From NCBI RefSeq assembly GCF_000347035.1, contig NZ_ANIJ01000025.1, positions 193,828 through 257,827 of the forward strand: DNA of 64,000 nt, read 5' to 3'. This document shows, piece by piece, positions 43,618 to 55,888 of this stretch. Under the pieces are notes generated by a model that saw only the letters and a list, made by a program, of their open reading frames with translations, did not search any database and had not been told where the DNA came from. This DNA is from Leptospira sp. B5-022. Lineage in GTDB: Bacteria; Spirochaetota; Leptospiria; Leptospirales; Leptospiraceae. Both the position numbers and the translations under genes were made by a program. The number at the start of each line of letters is the position of its first letter. Position 1 is the first letter of the stretch.

Positions 43618-44388
43618 TTAATCTTCGTCCAGAAGTTCCGCTGCTTCTATTTCTTCCAGACCTCTATTCGGGAATGCCTGCTCGTAGAATAGCGCCGCAA
43701 ATAGATCGAAGTCCTCATCTGTAGGGAGATTTTTTTTCTCCCAATATTCGTTCCTTCTTTTGATCAGAATGGAGATCGTCTCATCTTCTAAAGAGAATTC
43801 TTTTCCACCTTTGTTCATTCTACGAATCAACCAATTCAGATTATGGATAAAAAAGTTTCCCGTAAACTCCAGGGTAGAAAGAGAAGGTTCTCTTTTCATT
43901 AGATTTTCGGTGTGGTAGAGAGGAACTCTTAAATAATACGGATCCTTGGTTTGTTGGTATTGTTTGTATCCGTTGGAAATGGATTCGAAAAATGGCCAAG
44001 AATTCGTATAAGATGTTCGGATCAGTTTTTCTTTTTCAGGATGAAGTCTTGCAACTTCCACAAGATCCACAAATTGATCCTTATTGACTGCTTCCCTTAG
44101 AATAGAATCCATCGGAGCAGGTCTCGGCTCCGAGTTGACCAGGTAAACATAAAGATATTTGATCTCGTATGCAAATCTGGATTCTCTCGGAATATAATAT
44201 TCGATCCAGATCGGTTCTTTATAATAATTTACTAATTCTTCTTCCGGTAGATCCGGCGTGACGCTAAGTGATTTTAACTTTTTTACGTCGTCTGTAATTA
44301 CTTTCTGACCCCGAACCCGAGTCCTGGAACGTTTTATCTGCTTTAGTTCCGATTTGTTTAAGAGTGGTTTCGGTTTGTACGAGTCCAT
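43618..44388 (-). CDS. Hypothetical protein
   Basis: A 256-residue, charged, probably soluble protein that I cannot assign. It has a Lys/Arg-rich N-terminus, a Tyr/Pro-rich middle ([30 protein letters not shown]), and an acidic C-terminal tail ([12 protein letters not shown]). The absence of any motif and its good codon structure suggest a real Leptospira-specific gene. It lies 69 bases downstream of the thioredoxin-like gene, in the same direction. Confidence 0.6.
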   Translation of the reverse strand: MDSYKPKPLLNKSELKQIKRSRTRVRGQKVITDDVKKLKSLSVTPDLPEEELVNYYKEPIWIEYYIPRESRFAYEIKYLYVYLVNSEPRPAPMDSILREAVNKDQFVDLVEVARLHPEKEKLIRTSYTNSWPFFESISNGYKQYQQTKDPYYLRVPLYHTENLMKREPSLSTLEFTGNFFIHNLNWLIRRMNKGGKEFSLEDETISILIKRRNEYWEKKNLPTDEDFDLFAALFYEQAFPNRGLEEIEAAELLDED

Positions 44389-44457
44389 CGGATTGATTAT
44401 CGGAAATGAGAAGTCTGAAATTCAAAGTTGAGGAGAAAGACTTTCGGTTTTAAGACA

Positions 44458-44973
44458 CTAAGGCCAGAAAATTCTTGCCCAGATCAGCCTTAGGAACATA
44501 CCCAACGGGCTCATAATTCCGGATTCCGCGAATCTGACCTTTCCTTCTCCATCCAAAATATAAAAGCTAGGATATCCTCTGATCCCCCAATCTCTGAGTA
44601 ACATCGGGTTTCCTACGATTACCGGAAAATTCACGGCGTGTTTTTCTAGATAGTCTTTGAGTGCCGAGGAATTTTCCCCTTCTTCCACACTGATGAATGC
44701 AAAATTATTTTGGTCTTTAAGTGTGGAGGCATACCACTTGACCAGAGGAAGATTCGTATTACAAACTCCGCACCAGGTCGCCCAAAAATATACAACTGTG
44801 GTCTTTCCTTTTATATTCGCTTTTTCTCCGATCGGAGTCCGGAATTCTTTTCCATCCAGACTCACAACAGGTTCCGTATCCAAGGCTCTAAACCAGGCCA
44901 GAAAAAAAGTCGCGGAAAGTAGAAGGGCCAACGCTCCTCCGTACTGAAATCCTGCTTTTACTTTTTTGTTCAT
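44458..44973 (-). CDS. TlpA-like periplasmic thioredoxin
   Basis: A 171-residue protein with an N-terminal membrane anchor (about 12-28) and a thioredoxin fold with active site WCGVC (67-71). FPVIVGNPMLLRDWGIRGYPSFYILD includes the cis-Pro region (RGYPSF). It would act on the periplasmic side as a thiol-disulfide reductase, for example in cytochrome maturation or ScsD-like stress protection; no cytochrome genes are adjacent. It sits 18 bases downstream of the UbiA-type gene and could be in the same transcript. Confidence 0.9.
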   Translation of the reverse strand: MNKKVKAGFQYGGALALLLSATFFLAWFRALDTEPVVSLDGKEFRTPIGEKANIKGKTTVVYFWATWCGVCNTNLPLVKWYASTLKDQNNFAFISVEEGENSSALKDYLEKHAVNFPVIVGNPMLLRDWGIRGYPSFYILDGEGKVRFAESGIMSPLGMFLRLIWARIFWP

Positions 44974-44991
44974 GCCTTAGTTAGACCTAGA

Positions 44992-45891
44992 TTATAAGTG
45001 AAAAGGCAGAGTTTGTCCGGAACCCGAATACATGATCCAAACGACGAGCAAAAGCCAAAAAAATCCCGCCACAAGGACACCCCAGTCGGTCAAAATAGCC
45101 TTAGTAGGATTATGGCCCATGTTTTTAATGTAGATAATGTATAAGGATCTAAAGATCGCATAAACTACGATCGGGATCGTATACACCATTTTATCCGTAC
45201 CTAGATTTTCAATCGTATGAGGGCTTGTAACATACATAACGTAGGTTACCAAAGTCATTGTGGCAACGATTCCCATCATCAAATCCAAAAAATTAACCGA
45301 GTATTCCTCCAGGATTTTTCTGTGGCCTTTGGCTCCTTCTTCTAGGATGATAAGTTCCCCCCTTCTTTTTCCGAATCCCCAATACAGGGCCAACATGAAC
45401 GTGCAGAGAAGAAGCCAAGAAGAGAAACTCACTCCTACGACGATGGAGCCTGCGATCGCTCTCACTACGAACCCGAAAGAGATACTCATTACATCTAGAA
45501 TAACCATATGTTTTAAGAAACGGCTATAAACTATATTAAAGATCAGGTAACCGGCTACCCAATAGAAGAACTCCGTCTGTAATTTGAAAGATAGGACTAG
45601 AGTGACAGAAAGTAAAACCGCTGTCAGTAAAAGTGCTATAGTAGGAGAGATAGCTCCCGAGGCCAAGGGTCTATGTTTTTTTTCGGGATGAAGTGCGTCT
45701 TCCTTTCGATCCAGAAAATCATTGAGAACGTATTGGCAACTTGCGGTAAGCGAAAAGAGAAAAAACGCAAAAATCGCCCTTTCTACCGATTCCAGGTCTC
45801 CTAATTTTTTCCCGAATATGATCCCAGCAAATAGGATGATATTTTTAATCCATTGGTGGGGTCTTAAAAGTTTTATATAGGAAAATAACAT
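44992..45891 (-). CDS. UbiA-type prenyltransferase, decaprenyl-phosphate phosphoribosyltransferase-like
   Basis: A 299-residue integral membrane enzyme with about eight helices. The first Asp-rich motif NDFLDRKEDALHPEKKHRPLASG (57-79) matches decaprenyl-phosphate phosphoribosyltransferases (Rv3806c-type), which make the lipid ribose donor used in arabinan or O-antigen-like sugars. The second motif is in the SVNFLDLMMGI region. GGAGAGAG precedes the ATG. In Leptospira the product might feed lipopolysaccharide or another glycan; the acceptor is not certain. Confidence 0.85.
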   Translation of the reverse strand: MLFSYIKLLRPHQWIKNIILFAGIIFGKKLGDLESVERAIFAFFLFSLTASCQYVLNDFLDRKEDALHPEKKHRPLASGAISPTIALLLTAVLLSVTLVLSFKLQTEFFYWVAGYLIFNIVYSRFLKHMVILDVMSISFGFVVRAIAGSIVVGVSFSSWLLLCTFMLALYWGFGKRRGELIILEEGAKGHRKILEEYSVNFLDLMMGIVATMTLVTYVMYVTSPHTIENLGTDKMVYTIPIVVYAIFRSLYIIYIKNMGHNPTKAILTDWGVLVAGFFWLLLVVWIMYSGSGQTLPFHL

Positions 45892-46113
45892 TCTCTCTCC
45901 AGAAATCAGTTCGCTTTAGAGGCCAGATTGATCCTAAATAGAAGGCTTGCAAGGGAATTTTGGCTCCAAAATGGGAGGAGATTTCTCAGGTTTTGGGCGG
46001 AGGATCCACAAGAGACAAAAACAAAAAACTAGTCTAAAAGGACTAAAATCGGAAACTCACTTTTTAATTTTAAGCTTTACGATTATTCATTGTTAGCTTA
46101 TTAAATTTCCACT

Positions 46114-46287
46114 ATGCAGCACAGGAAAATCACATACAAGATCGTGGAAAGTAAAGATCCTTTGACACAAGATGCGTTCGATCCGTTAGGAGCAATTGGT
46201 TTCGAACTCATTTCGGTGGTTCATGATCTAAAAATGGATCGTTATATCTATTATTTTAAACTGGCGGAAGCTCACCAACTTTCTTAA
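46114..46287 (+). CDS. Small DUF4177-like protein
   Basis: A 57-residue frame starting ATG at 46114 and ending TAA at 46287: MQHRKITYKIVESKDPLTQ, then a LGAIGFELISVVHD segment and YIYYFKL near the end. The pattern (Y-K-V, then LG..G(W/F)EL(V)SV, then a Y-x-Y-F-K strand) is that of DUF4177-like microproteins. It lies between the convergent UbiA and KtrB genes. No strong ribosome binding site is seen, and it would be missed by a 60-residue cutoff. Function unknown. Confidence 0.6.
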   Translation: MQHRKITYKIVESKDPLTQDAFDPLGAIGFELISVVHDLKMDRYIYYFKLAEAHQLS

Positions 46288-46296
46288 GTAAGATTT

Positions 46297-47922
46297 TTAT
46301 CCTACTTGGATCTTGACTCCATCGTCTTGGGCACCCAATGTCCCCAATCCGGAATGCCCGGTAAACGCAATAAGAAGAGTAAATACCCCGACTCTTCCCA
46401 CATACATAATGCAAGGATACAAAAACTTTTCCACTCCGGTGATATAAGGTGTTAATCCTTTTGTTAATCCAACAGTACCGAAAGCGGACATGACCTCGAA
46501 AAATATATCTTCTATTCCATGTCTATGTCCGTTTGCGATAGTGATCACCAACATAAAGAATACGATGGATATCGTTGCTAAAAAATAGATCCGCGTAGAG
46601 ATTGCGATCGAATTTTTAGAAACTTCTTCTCCCATAATTGTCACTCTTGCTTGAGGATTGATCACATTTCTCAAATACATCAAGAGAATAACAAAGGTTG
46701 TGATCTTGATACCTCCAGCTGCTCCTTGAGGACCACCTCCCACAAACATTAAAGAACAAAGAAGAACATAAGTCGGACTTCTCATCTCCGAAATATCGAA
46801 TGTGTTAAATCCTGCCGTCCTGGATGATACGGAAAGGAAGAACGAGTTGAATAGTTTATCTACGAAGTTAAATTTTCCTATCGTCTCGGGATTATCCCAT
46901 TCTCCCATAAGTATCCCGATGCCCCCTACATGGACTAATATTATAGTTCCATAAAGTAAAAGTTTCATCTGGATCCTGTTAGCTTCTCCTTTGAGTGCTT
47001 TTCTATAAAGAGCTAATCTTTCCTCCGCCCAGAATGACATACGGATCAAGACAAGATAGATCCAGGAAGGTTCTTTCCCTTCTTCCAACGCCTTGGACAT
47101 AAGATAGGTTTCCATGACCACTTCTATCCTATGCATTACGTTCCGGAATGCTTCGAGTAACGTTTTTTCCAAGAATAAAATTACAGGAAAGCCGATCCCT
47201 CCCATAACCACCAAACTTTCCACGACCAAAAGAGAAATTGGCTCTTTGGATAAGAAGGTGAGATCGTCTACTATGGAAAATCCAGCGTTATTGAAAGCGG
47301 AAACGGAGGTGAATAAACTTAAAAAAATGCGGTTCGGTTCGCCGGGTAATCCGCTTAGATCTTCCGGCATAACCCAATACAATAAGAACGCACCCATCAA
47401 TTCGATAGAAACGGATATATTCAAAATGGATAATAAGATCCTCCGAACATATGGAGCGTTCTTACTTTTCCCATCTGCAGATTCGTGGGAATCTATCGCT
47501 TCGAAAACGAATGATGCGATCCGAGTACTTCTGGAAAGTCCTCGAACTACTAAGATACCAACAAGGACCGTAAAGGTGATAATCCCCAATCCGCCGATCT
47601 GGAATAAGAACATGATGATAACTTGAGTTGAGAATGCTAACTCGCTAATGGCGACGGTGGTCAATCCGGTCACACATATTGCCGACGCAGCCATGTAGAA
47701 TGAATCAGCGTAGGAGATCCTACCTTCTTCCGAAGCATAGATCATAAAGGACCCAACCAAGATCGCTCCTGCAAACGCGAGACATAGGATCCTTGCTACG
47801 GATAATAGCAAAAACGCTCTGGCGATTCGGTTTACGTTTCGTTTTAGGAACTTAAATGAGCCCATGTAAAAGGGAAAAACTCCCCTTCCAGAAACTATTT
47901 TGACCCTGGCAAACCCGGGCAA
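46297..47922 (-). CDS. ktrB: KtrB/TrkH-type potassium transporter subunit
   Basis: A 541-residue membrane protein of the TrkH/TrkG/KtrB family. Selectivity-filter loops are seen in all four repeats: [27 protein letters not shown] and GTVGLTKGL. It would take up K+ (or Na+-coupled K+) with a KtrA partner; no KtrA/TrkA gene is in the window. The start is uncertain: TTG at 47922 has AGGAA 6 bases upstream, whereas ATG at 47865 (MGSFKFL) has GGGGAG 13 bases upstream. Convergent with the DUF4177-like gene. Confidence 0.92.
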   Translation of the reverse strand: MPGFARVKIVSGRGVFPFYMGSFKFLKRNVNRIARAFLLLSVARILCLAFAGAILVGSFMIYASEEGRISYADSFYMAASAICVTGLTTVAISELAFSTQVIIMFLFQIGGLGIITFTVLVGILVVRGLSRSTRIASFVFEAIDSHESADGKSKNAPYVRRILLSILNISVSIELMGAFLLYWVMPEDLSGLPGEPNRIFLSLFTSVSAFNNAGFSIVDDLTFLSKEPISLLVVESLVVMGGIGFPVILFLEKTLLEAFRNVMHRIEVVMETYLMSKALEEGKEPSWIYLVLIRMSFWAEERLALYRKALKGEANRIQMKLLLYGTIILVHVGGIGILMGEWDNPETIGKFNFVDKLFNSFFLSVSSRTAGFNTFDISEMRSPTYVLLCSLMFVGGGPQGAAGGIKITTFVILLMYLRNVINPQARVTIMGEEVSKNSIAISTRIYFLATISIVFFMLVITIANGHRHGIEDIFFEVMSAFGTVGLTKGLTPYITGVEKFLYPCIMYVGRVGVFTLLIAFTGHSGLGTLGAQDDGVKIQVG

Positions 47923-48084
47923 TGAATTTCCTGATCTTTGAAGAGAACCCGGATCGGTTCTGAAATCGGGATAAAATTGTAATTTATATTTGATCTAAGA
48001 AAAGCTTATACAAGCCGGTATCGAAAATCTGTTAATGGAAACGATCTTTACAAACGCCCCCCTTTCAGAAAATTGGTAAGAATT

Positions 48085-48171
48085 AGGGTTCCTTTACCTA
48101 GGGAACCCAGTCAGATTAGTATCCACGGAAAGTTTATATTCTGCCCTACAAAGAGGGTGTAAAGGAAACCT
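48085..48171 (+). promoter_or_regulatory. Possible alternative-structure leader of fusA
   Basis: The 276-base region before fusA can form a hairpin GGGTTCC/GGAACCC (48086-48092 with 48102-48108). The left arm and following bases (48085-48097) can instead pair with 48159-48171 (12 of 13 bases, one mismatch), just upstream of the AGAGGA ribosome binding site. The two structures exclude each other. This resembles an attenuation-type leader but the ligand, if any, is unknown. Confidence 0.35.
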
Positions 48172-48198
48172 ACGTGTGAACTTTTAAAGAGGACTCTA

Positions 48199-50319
<2,121 letters not shown>

Positions 50320-50344
50320 TCTTCTTAGAACATCCTTCTTTTTG

Positions 50345-50380
50345 GAAAAAAGGGAGCCGATCCGGCTCCCTTTTCTTTTT
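50345..50380 (+). terminator. Intrinsic terminator after fusA
   Basis: GGGAGCCG paired with CGGCTCCC around a 3-base loop, with an A-run on the left and TTTTCTTTTT on the right. It lies 26 bases after the fusA stop and 30 bases before the LysM gene. Confidence 0.88.
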
Positions 50381-50411
50381 GGAGGTGAAAGAATTGCCGA
50401 TAATTTAGAGT

Positions 50412-51065
50412 ATGCGGGAGCCATATTTCATTCGTCTGATATGTTTCGGAATGATACTCATTTCTTTTCCTTTCCAAATCGATCCCGCAGGAACTCCCAT
50501 AAAGGTCCATACTGTCCAACCGAAGGAAACAGCATTTTCCATTTCCCAAAAGTATAAATTGGATTGGAGAATGTTATTAGAATGGAACGGTAAAAAAGAG
50601 AACGAAGGTCTGAAAGCGGGAGAAAAATTGAAAATCCCTCAAAACCTATCTTATTCTTCTCGGGTCGAAAAACAACTACCGGAGAACGTACCTTCTTCCG
50701 GAACCCCTAAGTTCCATGCCCCTCTAAAAGTGCTTCCCCCTGTTTCACTTCCTTATTCCAATCTAACTTATTATCCGAACAAAGGAGTTCTATTTAAGGC
50801 AAGCAGACATAAGGATGTACATCCGATCCGGTCCGGTAAGGTAGTTGTACTGGACCAAATGGACGGTTATAGGAAATATATTATTTTAGAGCATAAAGGC
50901 GGATATTCCAGCGTATATGCAAATCTGAGATCCGTTTCAGTCAAAGAAGGGGAAACGGTAAAACTCGGAGATTCCTTAGGAGAATTGGAGGAAGGTAAAG
51001 GACTTTACTTTCAGATCAACCAAGGAACCAAGGCTGTGGATCCAATCCCACTTTTAAATCACTGA
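50412..51065 (+). CDS. LysM-M23 protein with a degenerate peptidase domain
   Basis: A 217-residue exported protein: signal-like N-terminus to about residue 25, LysM domain HTVQPKETAFSISQKYKLDWRMLLEWNGKKEN...LKIP (about 33-76), and a C-terminal M23-like fold (HPIRSGKVVVLDQMDGYRKYIILEHKGGYSSVYANL...GKGLYFQINQG). The usual zinc ligands are missing: the HxxxD block is altered, the YaHL His is Asn, and the LHFEI His is Tyr. Such pseudo-peptidases (like NlpD/EnvC) activate amidases during cell division. Start follows TGCGGGAG-type sequence poorly. Confidence 0.8.
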   Translation: MREPYFIRLICFGMILISFPFQIDPAGTPIKVHTVQPKETAFSISQKYKLDWRMLLEWNGKKENEGLKAGEKLKIPQNLSYSSRVEKQLPENVPSSGTPKFHAPLKVLPPVSLPYSNLTYYPNKGVLFKASRHKDVHPIRSGKVVVLDQMDGYRKYIILEHKGGYSSVYANLRSVSVKEGETVKLGDSLGELEEGKGLYFQINQGTKAVDPIPLLNH

Positions 51066-51102
51066 TCTTCGGCAATTAAGTATATTAGGTTTTTGCAATT
51101 AA

Positions 51103-52332
51103 ATGGAATGGGAAATCGTAAATTCTAAAGCCGTTACTCCACAAGGAGTGCTCGAGAATGCTACCATCCGCATTAATGACGGACGGATCTCTTCTATCTC
51201 CGCCGGAGTACCGAAGGACATTTTACCCATCCGCATCAACTTAAGAGGCAATTTTGTTTATCCCGGACTGATCAATGCTCACGATCATCTTCTTGGCACT
51301 TATCTTCCTAAAGTCGGGACCAACCGCCCTTATTTGAATTGGCTTCCCTGGGACAACGATCTGAAATCTTCCGTTGTTTACGCGGAGAGGCAACAATTAG
51401 AACCTGAACAACTTTATCTATTAGGTTCTTATAAAAATCTGATCAGCGGGGTGACTTCCGTTTTGGATCATATTCCCCATTTTGTCCAAAAACCTTTTTT
51501 GGAAAAATCTCCGGTCCGTATTTTAGAAAGATTTACTCTGGCTCATAGTATTTGTTCTTATTCTCTCGGCTGGGGGGACGGTCCTCAGATAGAATACGCA
51601 AGGGCAAAGGAAGGGAATCTTCCCTTTGTAACCCATATCTCGGAAGGATTCGACGAAGAATCCAAAAACGCTCTGAAAGAATTGAACTCTCTCGGCTGTT
51701 TGGGAGAAAATACTGTACTTGTTCATGGGATCGCATTCGATCCGGAAGATATCAAATTAGTTTCCAAAACAAAGGCAAACTTGGTTTGGTGCCCTGAATC
51801 CAATTTATTTATGTTCGGAAAAACCGCACCTATCCGGGAAATCCTGGAGGCCGGGATCAATGTAAGTTTAGGCACGGATTCTCCAATGTCCGGGTCCATA
51901 AATATTTTCCAAGAAATCAGATCCGCAAGGGAATTTTTTGCCAAAGAATCCGGAAAAGAATTGGATCCTAAAATTGTTTTTAAGATGGTCACTGAAAATC
52001 CGGCAAAGGCTCTTCGAGTAGAGAACGATCTGGGGAAATTGGAAGTCGGAAAAAAAGCGGATCTTTTAGTCCTTTCTTCCGAAAAAGAAGACGCATACCA
52101 AACTCTTTGCACAGCGGATCTTAATACCGTACGTTTGGTAGTGAAAGATGGGAAACCTTCCTATGGCGACCTTTCTTTGAAAGATTTTTTTGAAGAAACT
52201 GGCGTGACAGGGCGCGAAATTAAGATCGCCGGAACCGATAAATACCTTGCAGGAGACCCCCTAGGGTTGCTAGAATCGGTCACCCGGGCCCTTGGTTACA
52301 AAAAGGATTTGGCATTTTTTCCTGTCGGGTAA
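51103..52332 (+). CDS. Amidohydrolase (ATZ/TRZ family)
   Basis: A 409-residue metal-dependent hydrolase of the ATZ/TRZ/SAH-deaminase group. Metal ligands are in NAHDHLLG (HxH), a His in VTHISEG, a His in VLVHGIAF, and the Asp in [11 protein letters not shown]. It hydrolyses an amine or amide substrate that cannot be named; deamination of a nucleoside-like or guanine-type compound is a possibility. It begins 37 bases after the LysM gene, so linked transcription is possible. Confidence 0.85.
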   Translation: MEWEIVNSKAVTPQGVLENATIRINDGRISSISAGVPKDILPIRINLRGNFVYPGLINAHDHLLGTYLPKVGTNRPYLNWLPWDNDLKSSVVYAERQQLEPEQLYLLGSYKNLISGVTSVLDHIPHFVQKPFLEKSPVRILERFTLAHSICSYSLGWGDGPQIEYARAKEGNLPFVTHISEGFDEESKNALKELNSLGCLGENTVLVHGIAFDPEDIKLVSKTKANLVWCPESNLFMFGKTAPIREILEAGINVSLGTDSPMSGSINIFQEIRSAREFFAKESGKELDPKIVFKMVTENPAKALRVENDLGKLEVGKKADLLVLSSEKEDAYQTLCTADLNTVRLVVKDGKPSYGDLSLKDFFEETGVTGREIKIAGTDKYLAGDPLGLLESVTRALGYKKDLAFFPVG

Positions 52333-52356
52333 GATTTAGAGAAGAAGGTAACGGTC

Positions 52357-53418
52357 TTGGCTGGGCCCATAATCCGAACTTATAAAGGCGGCTCCATTAT
52401 TTACTTCGAGAAAGATCGATCGGAGGATATTTACGTCCTCAGACAAGGTCGTGTCGTTCTCACGTACACCGCAATCGATTCCGGTTACGAGGTCAAAGAA
52501 GACGTACGACTGGGAGAGTTTTTCGGAGTTAAATCCGCACTTGGAAAATACCCCAGGGAAGAAACCGCTCAGGTAGTGGGCGGAGCCACTGTCCTAGTTT
52601 TCAAACTTTCAGACTTTGAAACATTCGTAGCCGAAAAAACCCATCTGATCCTAAAGATGATGAAGGTTTTCTCCAGCCAATTGCGACTGGTTCACAAAAA
52701 ATTAAGGGAGATCTTAGGTCAGGCAGAAGCAAGAAATCCTGCATTCGAGCTTATGAACGTAGCCGAAGTATTTTATAAAAATAATAACTTCGAACACGCT
52801 GCTTATGGATTCGCAAAATATCTAGAACATTACCCGAGTGGGCCGTATGCGGGAAGAGCCACAGAGCTGCAAGATCTGGCAAGAAAGGGAACACCCTACC
52901 CTATCAATATGCCTCCGTTAGTTTACGATGCTGCTTCCACCAGGGCGCCGATGTCCCAAGAAAATCTGCAAAATATCATGAAGCCTGCAGCGGAAAAAAC
53001 GAATCTGGGTGCCGGCACGGATAATACGATCACTTCTCTTTATAACCGTGCTCATACTTTCCTAAACGTAGGAAAATTCGAAGAGGCAGCCGGTATATTC
53101 AAGGACCTAATGGTCCGCACGGATTTTAAGTACGATAGCGAAAAGAAACTCGTAGATAATGCACTTTTCCAAATGGGGGTTTGCTTCTTAAAGCTGAATA
53201 GTTTGGATACTGCTAGCAATACTTTCTCCGCTTATATCAAAAAACATCCATCCGGGGAATCGGTAAAAGAGTCTTTATTTCATTTGGCAGAGATCGCTGA
53301 ACAACAGGGGGACCGCCAGAGAGCAGGAATGTTATTCGGCAAGGTAGCATTACTTCCTCCGGAAAGAGATAGTCTTTCGCAGAAGGCTCGCCAAAAAGCC
53401 AAGGAGCTGAGCGCCTAA
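52357..53418 (+). CDS. Cyclic-nucleotide-binding TPR protein
   Basis: A 353-residue protein with an N-terminal cNMP-binding beta-roll (about 1-100: [48 protein letters not shown]). The typical Arg of the phosphate-binding cassette is at PREET. The C-terminal part has TPR-like repeats ([75 protein letters not shown]). No signal peptide. TTG start at 52357 follows AAGGT. It directly precedes the Crp-type gene (TAA then ATG). Confidence 0.87.
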   Translation: MAGPIIRTYKGGSIIYFEKDRSEDIYVLRQGRVVLTYTAIDSGYEVKEDVRLGEFFGVKSALGKYPREETAQVVGGATVLVFKLSDFETFVAEKTHLILKMMKVFSSQLRLVHKKLREILGQAEARNPAFELMNVAEVFYKNNNFEHAAYGFAKYLEHYPSGPYAGRATELQDLARKGTPYPINMPPLVYDAASTRAPMSQENLQNIMKPAAEKTNLGAGTDNTITSLYNRAHTFLNVGKFEEAAGIFKDLMVRTDFKYDSEKKLVDNALFQMGVCFLKLNSLDTASNTFSAYIKKHPSGESVKESLFHLAEIAEQQGDRQRAGMLFGKVALLPPERDSLSQKARQKAKELSA

Positions 53419-54060
53419 ATGGATTTAATGCTCGAGTCGATGTTCTCAAAGTTCGGAAAAACTTTCGAACCGAACCAGATCATATTCTGCGAAAACGAAC
53501 CGGGAAACGATTTTTTTCTGATCCAAGCTGGGAAAGTAAAGATCACTAAAACCGTTGGAAATTCCATCAAAACCTTAGATATCTTGGAACAAGGAGATAT
53601 CTTCGGAGAGATGGCGATCTTAGAAGAACAACCCAGAAGTGCGACCGCAATCGCGATTTCCGAAGTGAGAGTTCTTAATTTCAATAGAGCGAACTTCGAA
53701 CTATTGATGACTAAGAACCCGACTCTTGCACTTAAAATCCTCACAATCTTTTCCGTGAGAATTTACGACGCAAAACGAAGATTGCTCATCCTATTGCTGG
53801 ACGATATTATCGGAAAAGTTGCCGACGTTTTCTTGATGTTGTATGAAAAGATGCATACACATACTGAATTCAAAGAAGTCGTTCTCAATGTTACGGTAGA
53901 GGACGTGGCAGATTGGTGCGCCCAACCGGTGGGAGAAGTCCAGAAAGTAGTGAACCAATTCGCGAAAAGCGGCAAAATCGAGATCTACTCCGACAAAATC
54001 GTAATTCACAATATTAACGACTTCCAGAGAATAGTCTCCCAGAAGCGCAAACCTTCTTAA
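53419..54060 (+). CDS. CRP/FNR-family transcription regulator
   Basis: A 213-residue regulator: cNMP-binding domain ([46 protein letters not shown]; Glu and Arg of the cassette present, so cAMP binding is plausible), linker helix, and a C-terminal winged helix ([33 protein letters not shown]). The HTH is diverged from CRP's. It starts immediately after the TPR gene stop. The adenylate cyclase at 28249-29586 is a possible source of its ligand. Confidence 0.88.
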   Translation: MDLMLESMFSKFGKTFEPNQIIFCENEPGNDFFLIQAGKVKITKTVGNSIKTLDILEQGDIFGEMAILEEQPRSATAIAISEVRVLNFNRANFELLMTKNPTLALKILTIFSVRIYDAKRRLLILLLDDIIGKVADVFLMLYEKMHTHTEFKEVVLNVTVEDVADWCAQPVGEVQKVVNQFAKSGKIEIYSDKIVIHNINDFQRIVSQKRKPS

Positions 54061-54086
54061 CCGAATACCCGCGTTCTAAAGATAAA

Positions 54087-54163
<77 letters not shown>

Positions 54164-54170
54164 TCAAATC

Positions 54171-55034
54171 ATGGCAGAATCCCAAGACAACGTTTTGAAT
54201 CTACTCAAGAAATCGGAAGAATTCTTAAAAAAGAAAAACATACCTTCCGCAAGATTGGACGCGGAAATATTGCTCGCCGACCTGCTTAAGATCCAAAGGG
54301 TCAAACTTTATGTGGATTTCGAAAGACCGCTTTCCTTATCCGAAAAAGACGAATATAGAGAAAGGATTGTCCAAAGATCCAAATTCAAACCCACGGCTTA
54401 TATCATAGGAAGGAAGGCATTCTTCGATTCAGAATTCCATGTAAACGAGTCTGTTTTGATCCCAAGGCCTGAAACGGAAGAATTAGTCGCCTGGGTATTA
54501 GAAGAATATCCGAATAAGGAAGACAGTTTAGATGTACTGGACCTTTGTTCGGGTAGCGGATGTATCGGGATCAGCCTAGCCAAGGCCAGAAAAGAATGGA
54601 ACGTATCTTTCACGGACTCTTCCGAATCCGCATTAGAGATCAACAAAAAGAATATTCAAGAAATATTAAATACGGAAAGAAGTTTCGAACTTTATCATGG
54701 AGATCTGTTCTCCCCTATCCCAAACGAGGCCAAATTCGATCTGATCGTTTCCAACCCGCCGTATATACCTGAAGCCGATAAACCCAACATCATGCCGGAT
54801 GTCGCAGAGTATGAGCCGCACCTTGCTCTATTCGTATCCGATTTCCAAGGATTCCATACAAAAATTTTAACGGAAGCAAAGTCCAAACTTAAACCGCAAG
54901 GCAGATTGTATCTGGAAACACATCCGCGCTATTCAAACTGGCTGAAAGATACTGCATTATCTCTCGGCTACTCCGAGGCAGATCTCAAAAAGGATCTTTC
55001 CGGTAGAGATAGTTTTGTTAGATTAAAGATTTAG
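54171..55034 (+). CDS. prmC: Release factor glutamine methyltransferase PrmC
   Basis: A 287-residue class I SAM methyltransferase that methylates the GGQ glutamine of release factors RF1/RF2. The SAM site is [14 protein letters not shown] (121-134) and the catalytic NPPY is at 195-198, with YEPHLALF following. The N-terminal helical domain ([12 protein letters not shown]) is typical. The ATG at 54171 lies only 7 bases after the tRNA-Arg CCA with no ribosome binding site, so the mRNA may be made leaderless by tRNA processing. prfA is not adjacent here. Confidence 0.93.
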   Translation: MAESQDNVLNLLKKSEEFLKKKNIPSARLDAEILLADLLKIQRVKLYVDFERPLSLSEKDEYRERIVQRSKFKPTAYIIGRKAFFDSEFHVNESVLIPRPETEELVAWVLEEYPNKEDSLDVLDLCSGSGCIGISLAKARKEWNVSFTDSSESALEINKKNIQEILNTERSFELYHGDLFSPIPNEAKFDLIVSNPPYIPEADKPNIMPDVAEYEPHLALFVSDFQGFHTKILTEAKSKLKPQGRLYLETHPRYSNWLKDTALSLGYSEADLKKDLSGRDSFVRLKI

Positions 55035-55332
55035 AATATACTATCTGTCCTATTCATTAACAAGATAATAGGATTCCGGCAAACTTTCATTTCCAAAATA
55101 ACAGTATAACGGCCGTTACAACGAGAGATTTCAGATAAATTTTCAAATTTATCTCAATTGGGATATTGTTTCATTCCAACATCTTACGGAATGAATTTTC
55201 CGCAAAAAATAAAAAAGAACATAATTTATAAATTTATATTGCCTTATTATAATTTTTTGACTTTTTTTTGTCTTTACCACTGTGTTAGTCGAATATAAGC
55301 ATAAAATAAAGCTAATTTAAATAAGGTAAGAT
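55035..55332. promoter_or_regulatory. A+T-rich intergenic region with two palindromes
   Basis: About 300 bases between prmC and a lipoprotein gene. It contains the perfect 12-base palindrome TAACGGCCGTTA (55107-55118) and an A+T-rich inverted repeat AGATAAATTT/AAATTTATCT (55133-55154) with a 2-base centre. It probably holds the terminator of prmC and the promoter of the downstream lipoprotein-RHS genes. No gene is supported. Confidence 0.45.
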
Positions 55333-55857
55333 ATGAAAAAGATAACCCTAAGTATCACCCTGATATCATTCTTCTTTATCGCCTGTCCTGGTGAAAAGGA
55401 AGATACTCCCATCGATCCTACATTTCTGGGAGCTATTCTTCCAAGAATTGCAGCGGCTTCTTATCCTTCCGTTCCAGCTACCGGCTGCAGCGATCCGAAC
55501 AATACTCCCACACTTGTCCCAAATGTGGAAACTCGAGTAGACAATCCTGTCCCTGGAACCTATTACTTTTTCATTGTAAAAGGGATGATGGTCCCGAATC
55601 AAATAGGGGGGGGACTTAGCCTTACCATCCAAACTTACGCAGCACCGATACAAGTTTATGTGGCCTATCAATCAAGACCTGTAACGACTTATGAGCTGAT
55701 GTTCCAGAAAGAGTTTTTTGAGAACCAAGGATTCCCTTACTCTGGATTTAATCAAAATAGTTCACTTGCATCAATGTTCAATTATAATTATCGCTGCTTT
55801 ATCATTTACCGACCTCCGGGAAATGGGGGGTCTTTCGGCCTCCTCATTGAAGACTAA
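55333..55857 (+). CDS. Small lipoprotein upstream of the RHS gene
   Basis: A 174-residue protein with signal and lipobox ending FFFIAC (Cys18). Mature part: a Pro/Thr-rich linker, then a beta-rich domain of unknown family (GTYYFFIVKGMMVPNQIGGG, IQVYVAYQSRPVTTY). Two Cys (52 and about 155) might pair. It is followed 31 bases later by the RHS giant gene and could be part of the same operon, perhaps as an outer-membrane accessory. Function unknown. Confidence 0.65.
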   Translation: MKKITLSITLISFFFIACPGEKEDTPIDPTFLGAILPRIAAASYPSVPATGCSDPNNTPTLVPNVETRVDNPVPGTYYFFIVKGMMVPNQIGGGLSLTIQTYAAPIQVYVAYQSRPVTTYELMFQKEFFENQGFPYSGFNQNSSLASMFNYNYRCFIIYRPPGNGGSFGLLIED

Positions 55858-55888
55858 ACCTACCTAAAATACGAATCGAGGTACTAAT

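Noticed and set aside
55133..55154. A+T-rich inverted repeat as an intrinsic terminator of prmC
   Set aside because: It has no U-tract and a weak A+T stem; an operator or chance is as likely.
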